Assembly: GCF_003208435.1 (NCBI RefSeq)
Contig: NZ_QKMF01000003.1
Span: 62,001-126,000, forward strand
Length of the DNA stretch: 64,000 nt
Direction of reading: 5' to 3'
From: Pelagimonas varians
Lineage (GTDB): Bacteria; Pseudomonadota; Alphaproteobacteria; Rhodobacterales; Rhodobacteraceae
Positions within the stretch are counted from its first letter, which is position 1. Every line of letters starts with the position of its first letter. Both the position numbers and the translations under genes were made by a program. Positions 9,628 to 18,772 of this stretch are shown here, piece after piece. The notes beneath the pieces were generated by a model, which was not told the origin of the DNA, did no database searches, and saw nothing but the letters and a program-made list of their open reading frames with translations.

Positions 9628-10784
9628 TGGCGGATCGCAGCTTTTTGACATGGCCGTTCTTTGAGGATCATCACCGCGCTTTGGCCGATGGGCTAGAAGA
9701 TTGGGCGCTGGCCAATCTGGCGCAGATCGATCATGCGAATGCAGACCAGTCTTGCAGGAAACTTGTGGCGGCCTTGGGAACGGCTGGTTGGTTGCAACAC
9801 AGTGCATCCCCCGAAGGCAAGTTGGATGTTCGAAGCCTGTGTCTGATCCGCGAAACACTGGCGCGCCATGACGGGCTGGCGGATTTTGCCTTTGCGATGC
9901 AGGGGCTTGGCACGGGTGCGATTTCGCTTTTCGGATCCGACGCGCAAAAAGCAGACTGGTTGCCCAAAACCCGCGCAGGGGAAGCGATTTCAGCCTTTGC
10001 CTTGACCGAACCCCAGTCCGGTTCAGACGTTGCCAACAGCACGATGACGGCGGAATTGGACGGTGAGTTTTATGTGCTGAACGGTGAAAAGACGTGGATT
10101 TCCAACGGTGGAATTGCCGATGTCTATACCGTTTTTGCCCGCACAGGCGATGCGCCGGGGGCCAAGGGATTGTCGGCTTTTGTTGTACCGGCAGACACCC
10201 CCGGCCTGACCATTGCAGACAGGCTTGATACAATCGCGCCGCATCCACTGGCCACTTTGGAATTCGACAATTGCCGTATTCCGGCCAGTGCTTTGATCGG
10301 AAAATCGGGGCAGGGGTTCAAAATTGCCATGTCGGTTTTGGATGTGTTTCGCGCGACGGTCGGTGCTGCGGCCCTTGGCTTTGCCCGCCGTGCGTTGGAT
10401 GAGGCTGTGAAACGGGTCACAACCCGCCATGTGCAGGGCGCACCATTGGCGGATTTGCAAATGGTACAGGGGCATATTGCCGACATGGCCTTGGACGTTG
10501 ATGCGGCGGCATTGCTGATTTACCGCGCCGCCTGGACCAAAGACAGTGGTGCCCCGCGCATCACCCGAGAGGCCGCGATGGCCAAACTGTTTGCCACAGA
10601 TCACGCGCAAAAGATTATCGACACTGCGGTGCAATTGCATGGCGGCGACGGCGTGCGGTCTGGTGAAACCGTTGAACGGCTGTACCGAGAAATCAGGGCG
10701 CTTCGAATTTATGAAGGCGCATCGGATGTGCAGCGCGTGATTATCGCACGCCAGACAATTGCGACCTTGGGGGCAATAGCATGA
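9627..10784 (+). CDS. acyl-CoA dehydrogenase
   Basis: A 385-residue FAD enzyme of the acyl-CoA dehydrogenase family. It has [12 protein letters not shown] and [19 protein letters not shown] for FAD and substrate binding, and a C-terminal [19 protein letters not shown] then [11 protein letters not shown], where the Glu in YEGAS matches the catalytic base of medium-chain enzymes. It would introduce a double bond next to the thioester in the ring or the opened chain derived from anthraniloyl-CoA. It is coupled upstream to the crotonase (TGATG) and downstream to tryptophan dioxygenase (ATGA), so it belongs to the same transcript. Confidence 0.88.
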   Translation: MADRSFLTWPFFEDHHRALADGLEDWALANLAQIDHANADQSCRKLVAALGTAGWLQHSASPEGKLDVRSLCLIRETLARHDGLADFAFAMQGLGTGAISLFGSDAQKADWLPKTRAGEAISAFALTEPQSGSDVANSTMTAELDGEFYVLNGEKTWISNGGIADVYTVFARTGDAPGAKGLSAFVVPADTPGLTIADRLDTIAPHPLATLEFDNCRIPASALIGKSGQGFKIAMSVLDVFRATVGAAALGFARRALDEAVKRVTTRHVQGAPLADLQMVQGHIADMALDVDAAALLIYRAAWTKDSGAPRITREAAMAKLFATDHAQKIIDTAVQLHGGDGVRSGETVERLYREIRALRIYEGASDVQRVIIARQTIATLGAIA

Positions 10785-11611
10785 CAAACGATCCTGAAAA
10801 GCACGGGGCCGAAACCGATTTTGCCCGCAAAATGTCTTATGGCGATTACCTGCACATCGACACGATCCTGTCGGCGCAGCACCCGCTGAGCGACGCGCCA
10901 GATGAACTGCTTTTTATCATCCAGCACCAAACCTCGGAGCTGTGGATGAACCTGATGCTGCACGAAGTCGCGTCGGCGCGGCGCTGCATCGCGGCCCACA
11001 AGCTGCCCGAAGCCTTCAAGACCTTGGCGCGCGTGTCGCGGATCATGGAACAGCTGAACAGTGCGTGGGATGTGCTGCGCACCATGACCCCAAGTGATTA
11101 CACAACGTTTCGGGATCAGTTGGGGATGAGTTCGGGCTTTCAATCGTTGCAGTACCGCTTGATTGAATATGCGCTCGGCAACCGCAACCTTGCGATGCTC
11201 AAACCGCATTCTCATGACCCTGTCGGCAGTGCGCGGCTACAGTCGGAATTGGCGGAACTGTCATTGTACCAGACGGTCTTGACCTTTGCAGCGCAGCAAG
11301 GGCACGACGTCCCCGAAGCCTTGATTTCGACACCTGCCACCGCCCCCCACCAAGCCGATGATGCAGTGCGCGCGCTGTGGGCGAAGGTCTACAAAGATCC
11401 GGCGACCCATTGGACGCTCTATGAATTGGGTGAAAAACTCGTCGATCTTGAGGACTATTTCCGACGTTGGCGCTTCAACCATGTGACGACGGTTGAACGG
11501 GTGATCGGATTCAAACGTGGCACCGGCGGAACGGGCGGTGTGGATTATCTGAAAATGATGCTGTCGGTCGAGCTGTTTCCAGAGCTGTGGCACGTGCGGA
11601 CAGAGCTGTAG
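10781..11611 (+). CDS. kynA: tryptophan 2,3-dioxygenase
   Basis: Opens the indole ring of L-tryptophan with O2 to give N-formylkynurenine, the first step of the kynurenine pathway. The 276-residue protein matches the family in length and motifs: [29 protein letters not shown] with the conserved substrate-loop His, [41 protein letters not shown], and FPELWHVR at the end. It is a haem enzyme. The ATG overlaps the acyl-CoA dehydrogenase stop by 4 bases, placing it inside the aryl-CoA operon rather than with other tryptophan genes. Kynureninase follows 7 kb downstream in the same direction. Confidence 0.96.
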   Translation: MTNDPEKHGAETDFARKMSYGDYLHIDTILSAQHPLSDAPDELLFIIQHQTSELWMNLMLHEVASARRCIAAHKLPEAFKTLARVSRIMEQLNSAWDVLRTMTPSDYTTFRDQLGMSSGFQSLQYRLIEYALGNRNLAMLKPHSHDPVGSARLQSELAELSLYQTVLTFAAQQGHDVPEALISTPATAPHQADDAVRALWAKVYKDPATHWTLYELGEKLVDLEDYFRRWRFNHVTTVERVIGFKRGTGGTGGVDYLKMMLSVELFPELWHVRTEL

Positions 11612-11620
11612 GGGATGCAG

Positions 11621-13243
11621 ATGCTAGGACCGAGCGCGCACATCGATACGTTTTGTCGGGACAACCTTCCGGCGGCTGAGCATTTGCCTGATTTCCTGCT
11701 GGATGGCTTTGACTATCCGGACCGGATCAATGTTGCCGAAGAGCTAACCGATAAAATGGTGACGCAGGGCTTTGGCGATCACACGGCGCTCATCGGCAAT
11801 GGCCGGCGGCGCACTTACAAAGAGCTGAGCGATTGGACGAACCGTCTGGCGCATGTGATGGTCGATGATCTGGGCATCAAACCCGGCAATCGCGTGCTGA
11901 TCCGGTCGGCGAACAATCCGGCGATGGTGGCGTGCTGGCTGGCCGCGACCAAAGCCGGAGCCGTGGTGGTGAATTCCATGCCGATGTTGCGGGCAGGCGA
12001 GTTGGCCGCAATTGTCGATAAGGCAGAAATCAGCCATGCGCTGTGCGACACACGGTTGCTGGAGGAACTGGAAACCTGCGCCGAAACCTCAGCCTTCTTG
12101 ACCTCAGTCACCGGCTTTGACGGTACGTCAAACCATGACGCGGATTTGGACCGGTTGGCCTTGGAAAAGCCTGTCCAGTTCGACGCAGTCCAGACCGGCC
12201 GCGATGACGTTGCTTTGCTGGGGTTTACTTCGGGCACCACGGGGTCGCCGAAGGCCACGATGCATTTTCACCGCGATTTACTGATCATCGCAGACGGTTA
12301 TGCCCGCGAAGTTCTGGGCGTCACGCCTGAGGATGTTTTTGTCGGCTCGCCGCCATTGGCCTTTACCTTCGGGCTGGGCGGCCTTGCAATTTTCCCGTTG
12401 CGCTTTGGGGCAGCGGCGACACTGTTGGAAAATGCCTCCCCGCCACAGATGGTTGATATTATTCAAAAATACAAGGCGACGGTCTGTTTCACCGCCCCCA
12501 CAGCCTATCGCGCTATGCTGGCGGCTATGGAGCAAGGTGCAGACCTTAGCAGCCTGCGCGCAGCGGTGTCAGCCGGTGAAACCTTGCCTGCGCCGGTCTA
12601 TGGGGATTGGCAGGCCAAAACCGGCAAACCGATGCTGGACGGGATTGGCGCAACCGAGATGCTGCATATCTTTATCTCGAACCGGTTTGATGACCATCGC
12701 CCCGCGTGTACCGGCAAACCGGTGTCGGACTATGAGGTCAAGATCATCGGCCCGGATGGAGAGACATTGCCGGCGGGCGAGGTCGGCAGGCTTGCGGTGC
12801 GCGGGCCGACGGGCTGCCGATATTTGGCGGATGACCGTCAACAAGGGTATGTTCAAAATGGTTGGAACATAACTGGCGATGCCTTTTCCATGGATGCGAA
12901 TGGTTATCTGCATTTCGCCGCCCGCAACGATGATATGATCGTGTCGGCGGGGTATAATATCGCCGGACCAGAGGTAGAGGCAGCCCTGCTGGCACACCCG
13001 ATGGTCAAGGAATGTGCCGTGATCGGTGCCCCGGATGAGGCGCGCGGCATGGTGGTCGAAGCGCATGTCGTGATCCAGAATGCTAAGGCGTCCGGCGACG
13101 TTATCAAAACCCTGCAAGATCATGTCAAAGCTACAATTGCTCCGTTCAAATACCCCCGTTCGATCGTATTTTGCGATGCTTTGCCCAAAACGCAAACCGG
13201 CAAGATCCAGCGTTTTCTGTTGAAAGCGGGGGGCGTAGCATGA
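11621..13243 (+). CDS. anthranilate-CoA ligase-like AMP-binding enzyme
   Basis: A 540-residue acyl-adenylating enzyme of the benzoate-CoA ligase type. The P-loop is GFTSGTTGSPKATMHFHRD, followed by GATEMLHIFISN, WNITGDAF, NDDMIVSAGYNIAGPEVE, and a C-terminal catalytic Lys in TGKIQRF. Placed between tryptophan dioxygenase and an anthraniloyl-CoA monooxygenase-type fusion, it most likely activates 2-aminobenzoate with ATP and CoA. AGGGG at 11610-11614 gives a good 6-base spacing to the ATG at 11621; the ATG at 11615 is too close. It starts 9 bases after kynA. A role in activating benzoate or a hydroxybenzoate cannot be excluded from sequence alone. Confidence 0.85.
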   Translation: MLGPSAHIDTFCRDNLPAAEHLPDFLLDGFDYPDRINVAEELTDKMVTQGFGDHTALIGNGRRRTYKELSDWTNRLAHVMVDDLGIKPGNRVLIRSANNPAMVACWLAATKAGAVVVNSMPMLRAGELAAIVDKAEISHALCDTRLLEELETCAETSAFLTSVTGFDGTSNHDADLDRLALEKPVQFDAVQTGRDDVALLGFTSGTTGSPKATMHFHRDLLIIADGYAREVLGVTPEDVFVGSPPLAFTFGLGGLAIFPLRFGAAATLLENASPPQMVDIIQKYKATVCFTAPTAYRAMLAAMEQGADLSSLRAAVSAGETLPAPVYGDWQAKTGKPMLDGIGATEMLHIFISNRFDDHRPACTGKPVSDYEVKIIGPDGETLPAGEVGRLAVRGPTGCRYLADDRQQGYVQNGWNITGDAFSMDANGYLHFAARNDDMIVSAGYNIAGPEVEAALLAHPMVKECAVIGAPDEARGMVVEAHVVIQNAKASGDVIKTLQDHVKATIAPFKYPRSIVFCDALPKTQTGKIQRFLLKAGGVA

Positions 13244-13301
13244 TGGGCCCCCAGACCAGAAGTCTAAGACTAAAAACGATATTTATGTTGACGCTACCGC
13301 C

Positions 13302-13321
13302 TGTGCATAGATGAATGCACA
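13302..13321. promoter_or_regulatory. 20-bp inverted repeat upstream of the ABC transporter genes
   Basis: TGTGCATAGATGAATGCACA has perfect 7-base arms around a 6-base spacer. It lies in the 177-base gap between the CoA ligase and the binding-protein gene, directly after a TTGACG (13288-13293) that could be a -35 box. It may be an operator of an internal promoter for the transporter half of the operon. Confidence 0.4.
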
Positions 13322-13420
13322 CTTGGCTGGCATCTTGTGACGTGACCAAAGCCTGACTAATCCGACACGCAAAGCCCCCACAAGAGGCGCGACGGCGTGG
13401 ACCAACATGGAGAAAGACTA

Positions 13421-14563
13421 ATGAAATTGAAATCACTGGCACTGGCGACCTGCATGGCGTCGCTTCCCTTTGCGGCACTGGCCGATGGTCACAGCCTCAA
13501 GGTTGGGATGATCACCACCCTGTCCGGCGGCGGCGCGGGCTTGGGCATCGACGTGCGTGACGGCTTTATGCTGGCCGTTGGACAAGCGGACCGCAATGAC
13601 ATCGAAGTTGTCATCGAAGACGACCAGCGCAAGCCGGAAATCGCGGTGCAACTGGCGGATAAAATGATCCAGTCCGAAAAAGTCGACGTGTTGACCGGCA
13701 TTATTTGGTCCAATCTTGCGATGGCCGTTGTGCCTGCGGCGGTCGCACAGGGCAAATTCTACCTGTCTCCGAATGCTGGCCCATCGGTTTTGGCCGGTAA
13801 AGGCTGCAACGAAAACTATTTCAACGTCGCATGGCAGAACGACAACCTGCACGAAGCGGGCGGGGCCTATGCCAACACCGCAGGCTACGCCAACTCGTTC
13901 ATTCTGGCGCCAAACTATCCGGCAGGCCAAGATGCGCTGACCGGCTACAAACGCATGTATGAGGGCGAGCTGGCAGGTGAGCTGTTCACCAAATTGGGTC
14001 AGACGGATTATGCGTCAGAAATCGCGCAAATCCGGGCGTCTGGTGCCGATAGCGTTTATTTCTTCTTGCCCGGCGGCATGGGCATTGCCTTTCTCAAGCA
14101 ATATGCGGACAGCGGTTTAGAGATCCCCGTTGTTGGTCCGGCCTTCAGCTTTGATCAGGGAATTTTGCAGGCGGTTGGCGATGCTGCGCTGGGCGTTGTG
14201 AACACATCGCAGTGGGGCAAAGACATCGACAATGCCACCAACGCGCAGTTTGTCGAAACCTTTCAGGCTGAATATGGCCGTTTGCCGTCGCTCTATGCGT
14301 CGCAGGGCTTTGACACTGCAAACCTGTTGATGAGCGCGATGGATGTGGCTGATGTCAATGACGCAGATGCCTTCCGCACCGCACTACAAGCCGCAGATTT
14401 TGACAGCACCCGTGGCGCATTCAAATTCGGGTCCAACAACCACCCGATTCAAGACATCTATGTACGCGAAGTGATCAAGGAAGGTGACGTTTACACCAAC
14501 AAGATCATTGGCACAGCATTGACCGAGCACAGCGATGTCTACGCTGCTGAATGTAAGTTCTAA
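13421..14563 (+). CDS. periplasmic binding protein of a branched-chain-type ABC transporter
   Basis: A 380-residue type I periplasmic binding protein with a Sec signal peptide (MKLKSLALATCMASLPFAALA) and the core LKVGMITTLSGGGAGLGIDVRDGF. It is the Leu/Ile/Val-binding type also used for aromatic acids. The ATG at 13421 is preceded by GGAGAAAG; a GTG at 13397 would spoil the signal peptide. In this operon its likely ligand is anthranilate, kynurenine or another tryptophan-derived aromatic; that is context only. A strong hairpin follows its stop within 10 bases (listed separately). Confidence 0.9.
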   Translation: MKLKSLALATCMASLPFAALADGHSLKVGMITTLSGGGAGLGIDVRDGFMLAVGQADRNDIEVVIEDDQRKPEIAVQLADKMIQSEKVDVLTGIIWSNLAMAVVPAAVAQGKFYLSPNAGPSVLAGKGCNENYFNVAWQNDNLHEAGGAYANTAGYANSFILAPNYPAGQDALTGYKRMYEGELAGELFTKLGQTDYASEIAQIRASGADSVYFFLPGGMGIAFLKQYADSGLEIPVVGPAFSFDQGILQAVGDAALGVVNTSQWGKDIDNATNAQFVETFQAEYGRLPSLYASQGFDTANLLMSAMDVADVNDADAFRTALQAADFDSTRGAFKFGSNNHPIQDIYVREVIKEGDVYTNKIIGTALTEHSDVYAAECKF

Positions 14564-14572
14564 ACACCTATA

Positions 14573-14600
14573 GGGTTCGGGCGGTTGTACGCCCGGACCC
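14573..14600 (+). other. in-operon hairpin after the binding-protein gene
   Basis: An 11-bp stem (one T-G wobble) with a GTTGTA-type loop begins 10 bases after the binding-protein stop. There is no T-run, so it is more likely an RNA-processing or stabilising hairpin that protects the upstream message than a terminator. Confidence 0.6.
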
Positions 14601-14625
14601 GAACCCGGATACGGAAAACCCCCTC

Positions 14626-15546
14626 ATGTCTATGATCCTCCTTGCCGAACAGGTTCTGAACGGCCTGCAACTGGGCATCATGTTGTTTGTAATGGCCGCA
14701 GGTTTAACGCTGGTGTTTGGCGTCATGGGCCTGATCAATCTTGCGCATGGTTCGCTTTTTATGATCGGTGCTTTTGCGGCGGCGGCAGTGGCTGGCGCAA
14801 CCGGATCGTTTGTGCTTGCCCTAATTGCGGCGCTTAGCGCGGCGGCGGCAGTTGGGGCCTTGGTCGAAGTGGTGGTGATCCGGCGGCTGTACAACCGCGA
14901 CCATCTGGATCAGGTTCTTGCGACCTTTGCTCTGATCTTAATCTTTTCGGAAGGAACGCGCTGGCTGTTCGGCTCGTTTCCGTTGTTTCTCAATATTCCG
15001 TCTTACTTGGCCGGGCCTGTGTCTCTGCCGGGGGGGATCGAATACCCGCTCTATCGGTTGACGCTGATCGCGGTGGGTTTGCTGATTGCTTTGGGGCTGT
15101 TCTTGTTGATTAGCCGCACCCGTTTGGGCATCCAGATCCGCGCCGGTGAAAACGACCGCGAGATGATCGCGGCCTTGGGCATCGACATTTCCAAACTATA
15201 CACAATTGTCTTTGCCATCGGGGCCGGCCTTGCAGGGCTTGCTGGTGCCTTGGTTGGAGCCATCCAATCGGTGCAGGTCGGCATGGGCGAGCCGGTTTTG
15301 ATCCTTGCCTTTGTGGTGATTGTGATTGGCGGCATTGGATCGATCAAAGGCGCATTGATCGCGTCCATTCTGGTCGGGCTGACCGACACATTGGGCGGCG
15401 TTCTACTGCCCGCGCTATTCAAGCAATTCATGGAGGCATCTGCCGCGACATCGGCAGGATCGTCCCTGTCGTCCATGTTGATTTACATCCTGATGGCGGG
15501 CGTTTTGATTGTGCGTCCAACCGGCCTGTTCGGAGCGCGCGCATGA
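14626..15546 (+). CDS. ABC transporter permease, LivH type
   Basis: A 306-residue inner-membrane permease with about eight hydrophobic segments. The N-terminal LAEQVLNGLQLGIMLFVMAAGLTLVFGVMGLINLAHG and the central IRAGENDREMIAALGID loop are hallmarks of the LivH family. It pairs with the LivM-type permease encoded next, which it overlaps by 4 bases (ATGA). Together with the binding protein and two ATPases it makes a complete HAAT-type importer, presumably for the aromatic substrate of this operon. Confidence 0.92.
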   Translation: MSMILLAEQVLNGLQLGIMLFVMAAGLTLVFGVMGLINLAHGSLFMIGAFAAAAVAGATGSFVLALIAALSAAAAVGALVEVVVIRRLYNRDHLDQVLATFALILIFSEGTRWLFGSFPLFLNIPSYLAGPVSLPGGIEYPLYRLTLIAVGLLIALGLFLLISRTRLGIQIRAGENDREMIAALGIDISKLYTIVFAIGAGLAGLAGALVGAIQSVQVGMGEPVLILAFVVIVIGGIGSIKGALIASILVGLTDTLGGVLLPALFKQFMEASAATSAGSSLSSMLIYILMAGVLIVRPTGLFGARA

Positions 15547-16526
15547 CCCGTGAAAGCCTGTTTAATATTGTTATGATGTCTCTGCTGATCTTGTTCCCGC
15601 TCTGGGCATGGATCGCGGATGAGCCGTTTATGATTACCCTCGCGACCAAAGCGGTGATCCTTGCGCTTGCGGGTGTCGGGCTGAATATCGCGCTTGGTCT
15701 GGGCGGGTTGGTCAGCTTGGGGCATGCAGCGTTTTTTGGAATTGGCGGCTATGCAATGGGCATCCTTGCCAGCCACGCCCAAAGCTATAGCCCGATACTG
15801 GAAAGCCCGTTTTTGATCGAAGGCACCAAATCCATGCCGGTGATCTGGCTGGTCGCCATCATTTCGTCCGGGCTGGCGGCGCTGGCCATCGGCGTCTTGT
15901 CGCTGCGCACCACGGGTGTGTATTTTATTATGATCACGCTGGCATTCGGGCAGATGTTGTTCTTTTTCTCGATCAGTTGGCCTGCTTATGGCGGCGAAGA
16001 CGGGCTGCCGATCTATGTGCGCAACGGTTTTCCGGGGCTGAACACCTTGGACCCGATCCAGTTTTACGGAATCTGTTTTGCAATCTTGGCAGTGGTGCTG
16101 TTTTTCTGCGCGCGGCTGGCAAAATCCCCGTTTGGTTTGGCGCTGAATGCGGCGCGGCAAACTGCGGAACGGGTCGAAACTGTGGGCATTTCTCCGTATC
16201 GTTTGCGCTTGGCGGCCTTTACCATTTCGGGCATGATTACGGGGTTGGCCGGGGCGTTGTTTGCCGATCTGAACCGCTTTGTCAGCCCAACAATGTTCAG
16301 CTGGCAAACAAGCGGCGAAATCATGGTTTTTGTCATCCTTGGCGGTGTCGCCCGCCTGTTCGGACCAGTGGTTGGGGCGGCTCTGTTTATCTTGCTTGAA
16401 CACCTGTTGGGGGGGCTGTCGGACTACTGGCATATCTATCTTGGCCTATTGCTACTGCTGATTGTGCTGTTTGCACGTGGCGGTGTCATTGGCACCTTTG
16501 CGGGCAAGGGGGCCAACCATGACTAA
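15543..16526 (+). CDS. ABC transporter permease, LivM type
   Basis: A 327-residue permease with about ten hydrophobic segments. The signature LALAGVGLNIALGLGGLVSLGHAAFFGIGGYAMGI and the loop LNAARQTAERVETVGISPYRLRLAAFTISGMI identify the LivM family. Start ATG overlaps the LivH-type stop by 4 bases, and its own end overlaps the first ATPase gene by 8 bases. It forms the second half of the membrane channel. Confidence 0.92.
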   Translation: MTRESLFNIVMMSLLILFPLWAWIADEPFMITLATKAVILALAGVGLNIALGLGGLVSLGHAAFFGIGGYAMGILASHAQSYSPILESPFLIEGTKSMPVIWLVAIISSGLAALAIGVLSLRTTGVYFIMITLAFGQMLFFFSISWPAYGGEDGLPIYVRNGFPGLNTLDPIQFYGICFAILAVVLFFCARLAKSPFGLALNAARQTAERVETVGISPYRLRLAAFTISGMITGLAGALFADLNRFVSPTMFSWQTSGEIMVFVILGGVARLFGPVVGAALFILLEHLLGGLSDYWHIYLGLLLLLIVLFARGGVIGTFAGKGANHD

Positions 16527-17268
16527 GGTGATCCTCGAAACCCGCGGTATCAGCAAAAGCTTTGGCGCTTTGCAGGCCAGCAAGGATGTGTCGATTGACC
16601 TGCGCGCTGGTGAAATCCATGCGCTGATCGGGCCGAATGGTGCCGGAAAATCCACCTTGATCAAACAGATCGCTGGCAGTTTGGCACCCGATGCAGGGCA
16701 GGTCTTTTTGAACGGGCAAGACGTGACAGCCTTGAAAACGGCGGCGCGGGCCAAGCGCGGTCTTGGCCGGACTTTTCAAATTTCAGCGTTGGCGATGGAA
16801 GACACTGTTTTGCAAAACGTCACCCTTGGCGCGCTTGGGGCAGGGGCATCGCCGTTCCAGTTTTGGCGTGCGGCCCTGGATGACCAAGCCATGCGCGCTG
16901 TGGCCGAAGATGCATTGCAGCGTGTCGGCCTTCAAGATCACGCTTCGGCAATGACCGCCGAACTGTCGCACGGTCAACGCCGCCAGCTTGAAGTCGCGGT
17001 GGCACTGACACTAAAACCACGCGCCTTTGTGATGGATGAGCCGATGGCCGGGCTTGGCACCGAAGGGTCCAAACGCCTGACGGTTTTTTTGGACGGGTTG
17101 CGGGCAGAGGCCCCGATCCTTTTGGTGGAACACGACATGGATGCGGTTTTTGCACTGGCCGACCGGATTTCTGTGCTGGTCTACGGCGAAGTGATTGCCA
17201 CAGGCACAGTGCATGAGATCCGCACCAATCCGGATGTCCGCGCCGCCTATCTGGGGGACGAAGAATGA
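16519..17268 (+). CDS. ABC transporter ATPase, LivG type
   Basis: A 249-residue ATP-binding subunit. Walker A is GPNGAGKST, the signature is LSHGQRRQLEVA, and Walker B is AFVMDEPMAGLG followed by the switch His in LLVEHDMDAVF. The Q-loop region contains GLGRTFQISALAMEDTV. The ATG at 16519 is preceded by AAGGGGG and overlaps the LivM-type gene; longer in-frame starts lie within that gene. It is the first of two ATPases of the importer. Confidence 0.92.
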   Translation: MTKVILETRGISKSFGALQASKDVSIDLRAGEIHALIGPNGAGKSTLIKQIAGSLAPDAGQVFLNGQDVTALKTAARAKRGLGRTFQISALAMEDTVLQNVTLGALGAGASPFQFWRAALDDQAMRAVAEDALQRVGLQDHASAMTAELSHGQRRQLEVAVALTLKPRAFVMDEPMAGLGTEGSKRLTVFLDGLRAEAPILLVEHDMDAVFALADRISVLVYGEVIATGTVHEIRTNPDVRAAYLGDEE

Positions 17269-17954
17269 CCCTGCTCTCGGTTGACAAAATCACCGCCTCC
17301 TACGGAGCAACCCAAGCCTTGTTTGGCGTTTCACTGACGCTTGGCGAGGGCGATGTATTGGCCTTGATGGGCCGCAACGGGATGGGCAAATCCACCACTG
17401 TCAAAACCATTTGCAAGTTGTTGCCGGTGACTGCCGGCAAGATCACCATGGCCGGGCAGGATCTGGCACGCCTTCCATCTTACAAAGTGGCGCGTTTGGG
17501 CGTCGGGCTGGTTCCCGAAGGGCGGCGCTGTTTCGCCAGTCTGTCGGTGGCGGAAAACCTGATCGCTGCTGCACGTCCCGGTCATTGGGACAGCGCCCGC
17601 GTGGCAAAATTGTTTCCAAGGCTGGAAGAGCGACGTGACCAATCCGCTGCGTCCCTGTCAGGCGGGGAACAACAAATGCTGGCCATTGGCCGTGCGCTGA
17701 TGACCAACCCGCGACTTTTAATCTTGGACGAAGCCACCGAAGGCTTGGCCCCCATCGTTCGTCAGGAAATCTGGGCAGCGATTGCCAAGCTGAAACTTGA
17801 AACCGGGATGGCCATTTTGGTGGTTGATAAATCCCTGCGAGAACTGGGGCAGGTCGCGGATCGTGCCGTAATCTTGCAGCGCGGCCAAGACGTGTGGACT
17901 GGATCGATGCAAGATCTGAACGATGATGTCACAAACCGGTATTTGGGGGTTTAG
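17265..17954 (+). CDS. ABC transporter ATPase, LivF type
   Basis: A 229-residue ATP-binding subunit with Walker A GRNGMGKST, signature LSGGEQQMLAIGRAL, and Walker B RLLILDEATEGLAP, the LivF-type ending. The switch position reads LVVDKSLREL, with Lys-Ser where most relatives have a His (usually E/QQ-N or EH); this is an oddity of the subunit but seen in some LivF-like proteins. It overlaps the LivG-type gene by 4 bases and completes the five-gene importer. Confidence 0.9.
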   Translation: MTLLSVDKITASYGATQALFGVSLTLGEGDVLALMGRNGMGKSTTVKTICKLLPVTAGKITMAGQDLARLPSYKVARLGVGLVPEGRRCFASLSVAENLIAAARPGHWDSARVAKLFPRLEERRDQSAASLSGGEQQMLAIGRALMTNPRLLILDEATEGLAPIVRQEIWAAIAKLKLETGMAILVVDKSLRELGQVADRAVILQRGQDVWTGSMQDLNDDVTNRYLGV

Positions 17955-17957
17955 GCA

Positions 17958-18365
17958 ATGGCATTCCTCTTTCCTCAAAAGGTGCTATTCAAGCATTGCG
18001 ATCCTGCGGGAATTGTCTTTTACCCGCGGTATTTCGAGATGATCAACGATTGTGTCGAAGCCTTCTTTGATCAGGTTCTGGATGACCCCTTCGAAGTGTT
18101 GTTGCGATCTGCGGGCATTCCGACGGCTGAAATCCAGACCCGTTTTCATGCACCCAGCCGCCACGGAGATGCGCTGGTCCTTACCCTCACGGGCAATCGG
18201 GTGGGTCGTAAAAGCTTTACCTTGGATATCGAGGCAACTTGCGGGGATGAGCTGCGGTTTCGAGCCCGATCCACCCTTGTTTACACTGATGCCAATGGTC
18301 AGTCACAGCCGTGGTCTCACGCACTGAAATCGAAACTCGACGCCTTTACCGGAGCGCCCCTATGA
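17958..18365 (+). CDS. 4-hydroxybenzoyl-CoA thioesterase-family hotdog protein
   Basis: A 135-residue single hotdog domain. The N-terminal FKHCDPAGIVFYPRYFEMINDCVEAFF carries Asp15 at the position of the catalytic Asp of the 4-hydroxybenzoyl-CoA thioesterase group. It would hydrolyse an aryl-CoA or acyl-CoA, perhaps rescuing CoA from stalled anthraniloyl-CoA or a ring-opened product. It begins 3 bases after the last transporter gene and overlaps the Rid gene by ATGA, so it belongs to the same operon. Confidence 0.85.
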   Translation: MAFLFPQKVLFKHCDPAGIVFYPRYFEMINDCVEAFFDQVLDDPFEVLLRSAGIPTAEIQTRFHAPSRHGDALVLTLTGNRVGRKSFTLDIEATCGDELRFRARSTLVYTDANGQSQPWSHALKSKLDAFTGAPL

Positions 18366-18772
18366 GCAATCAAATCATTCACCCCGCAGGTTGGGCCCCG
18401 GCCAAAGGATACGCCAATGGCGTCTTGGCCTCGGACGGCACTTTGTATGTGGGCGGCCAGATTGGCTGGACCGCGGATCAAGTCTTTGAAGCCCATGACT
18501 TCATCGGCCAGATGGAGCAAACTCTGCGCAATATTCTTGCGGTGGTCGAGGCCGCAGGCGGGCAGGCCGCAGACATCACACGCCTGACGTGGTTTGTGAA
18601 ATCCAAGAAAACCTATCTGGCGCATCAAGCCGAGGTTGGACAAGCTTACCGCAAAATTTTGGGTCGCAATTTCCCTGCCATGTCGATGCTGGTTGTTGCC
18701 GATTTGATCGAAGATGAGGCGCTGTTGGAAATCGAAGCCACGGCGTTCTTAGCCAAAGGAGAGGCGCAATGA
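18362..18772 (+). CDS. Rid-family protein lacking the canonical catalytic arginine
   Basis: A 136-residue protein of the RidA/YjgF family, which mostly hydrolyse enamines and imines. The fold markers are present: ASDGTLYVGGQIGW, MEQTLRNILAVVEAAGG, and a C-terminal LLEIEATAFLA. At the usual FPARS motif, where Arg105 of the archetype binds the substrate carboxylate, the sequence is FPAMS (Met107). Members without that Arg are generally not classic enamine deaminases. An amine has to be lost somewhere in aerobic anthraniloyl-CoA breakdown, so a CoA-linked imine is a plausible substrate that would not need the Arg. The ATG at 18362 overlaps the thioesterase stop; longer starts lie inside that gene. 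Confidence 0.85.
   Translation: MSNQIIHPAGWAPAKGYANGVLASDGTLYVGGQIGWTADQVFEAHDFIGQMEQTLRNILAVVEAAGGQAADITRLTWFVKSKKTYLAHQAEVGQAYRKILGRNFPAMSMLVVADLIEDEALLEIEATAFLAKGEAQ

Noticed and set aside
9238-10248. 336-codon open frame on the minus strand
   Set aside because: It is antisense to the crotonase and acyl-CoA dehydrogenase genes, is rich in Arg, Pro and His, and matches no family.
15483-16433. 316-codon open frame on the minus strand
   Set aside because: It is antisense to the LivM-type permease; its composition (Gln, Arg, His, Asp) is that of a reversed membrane-protein gene.
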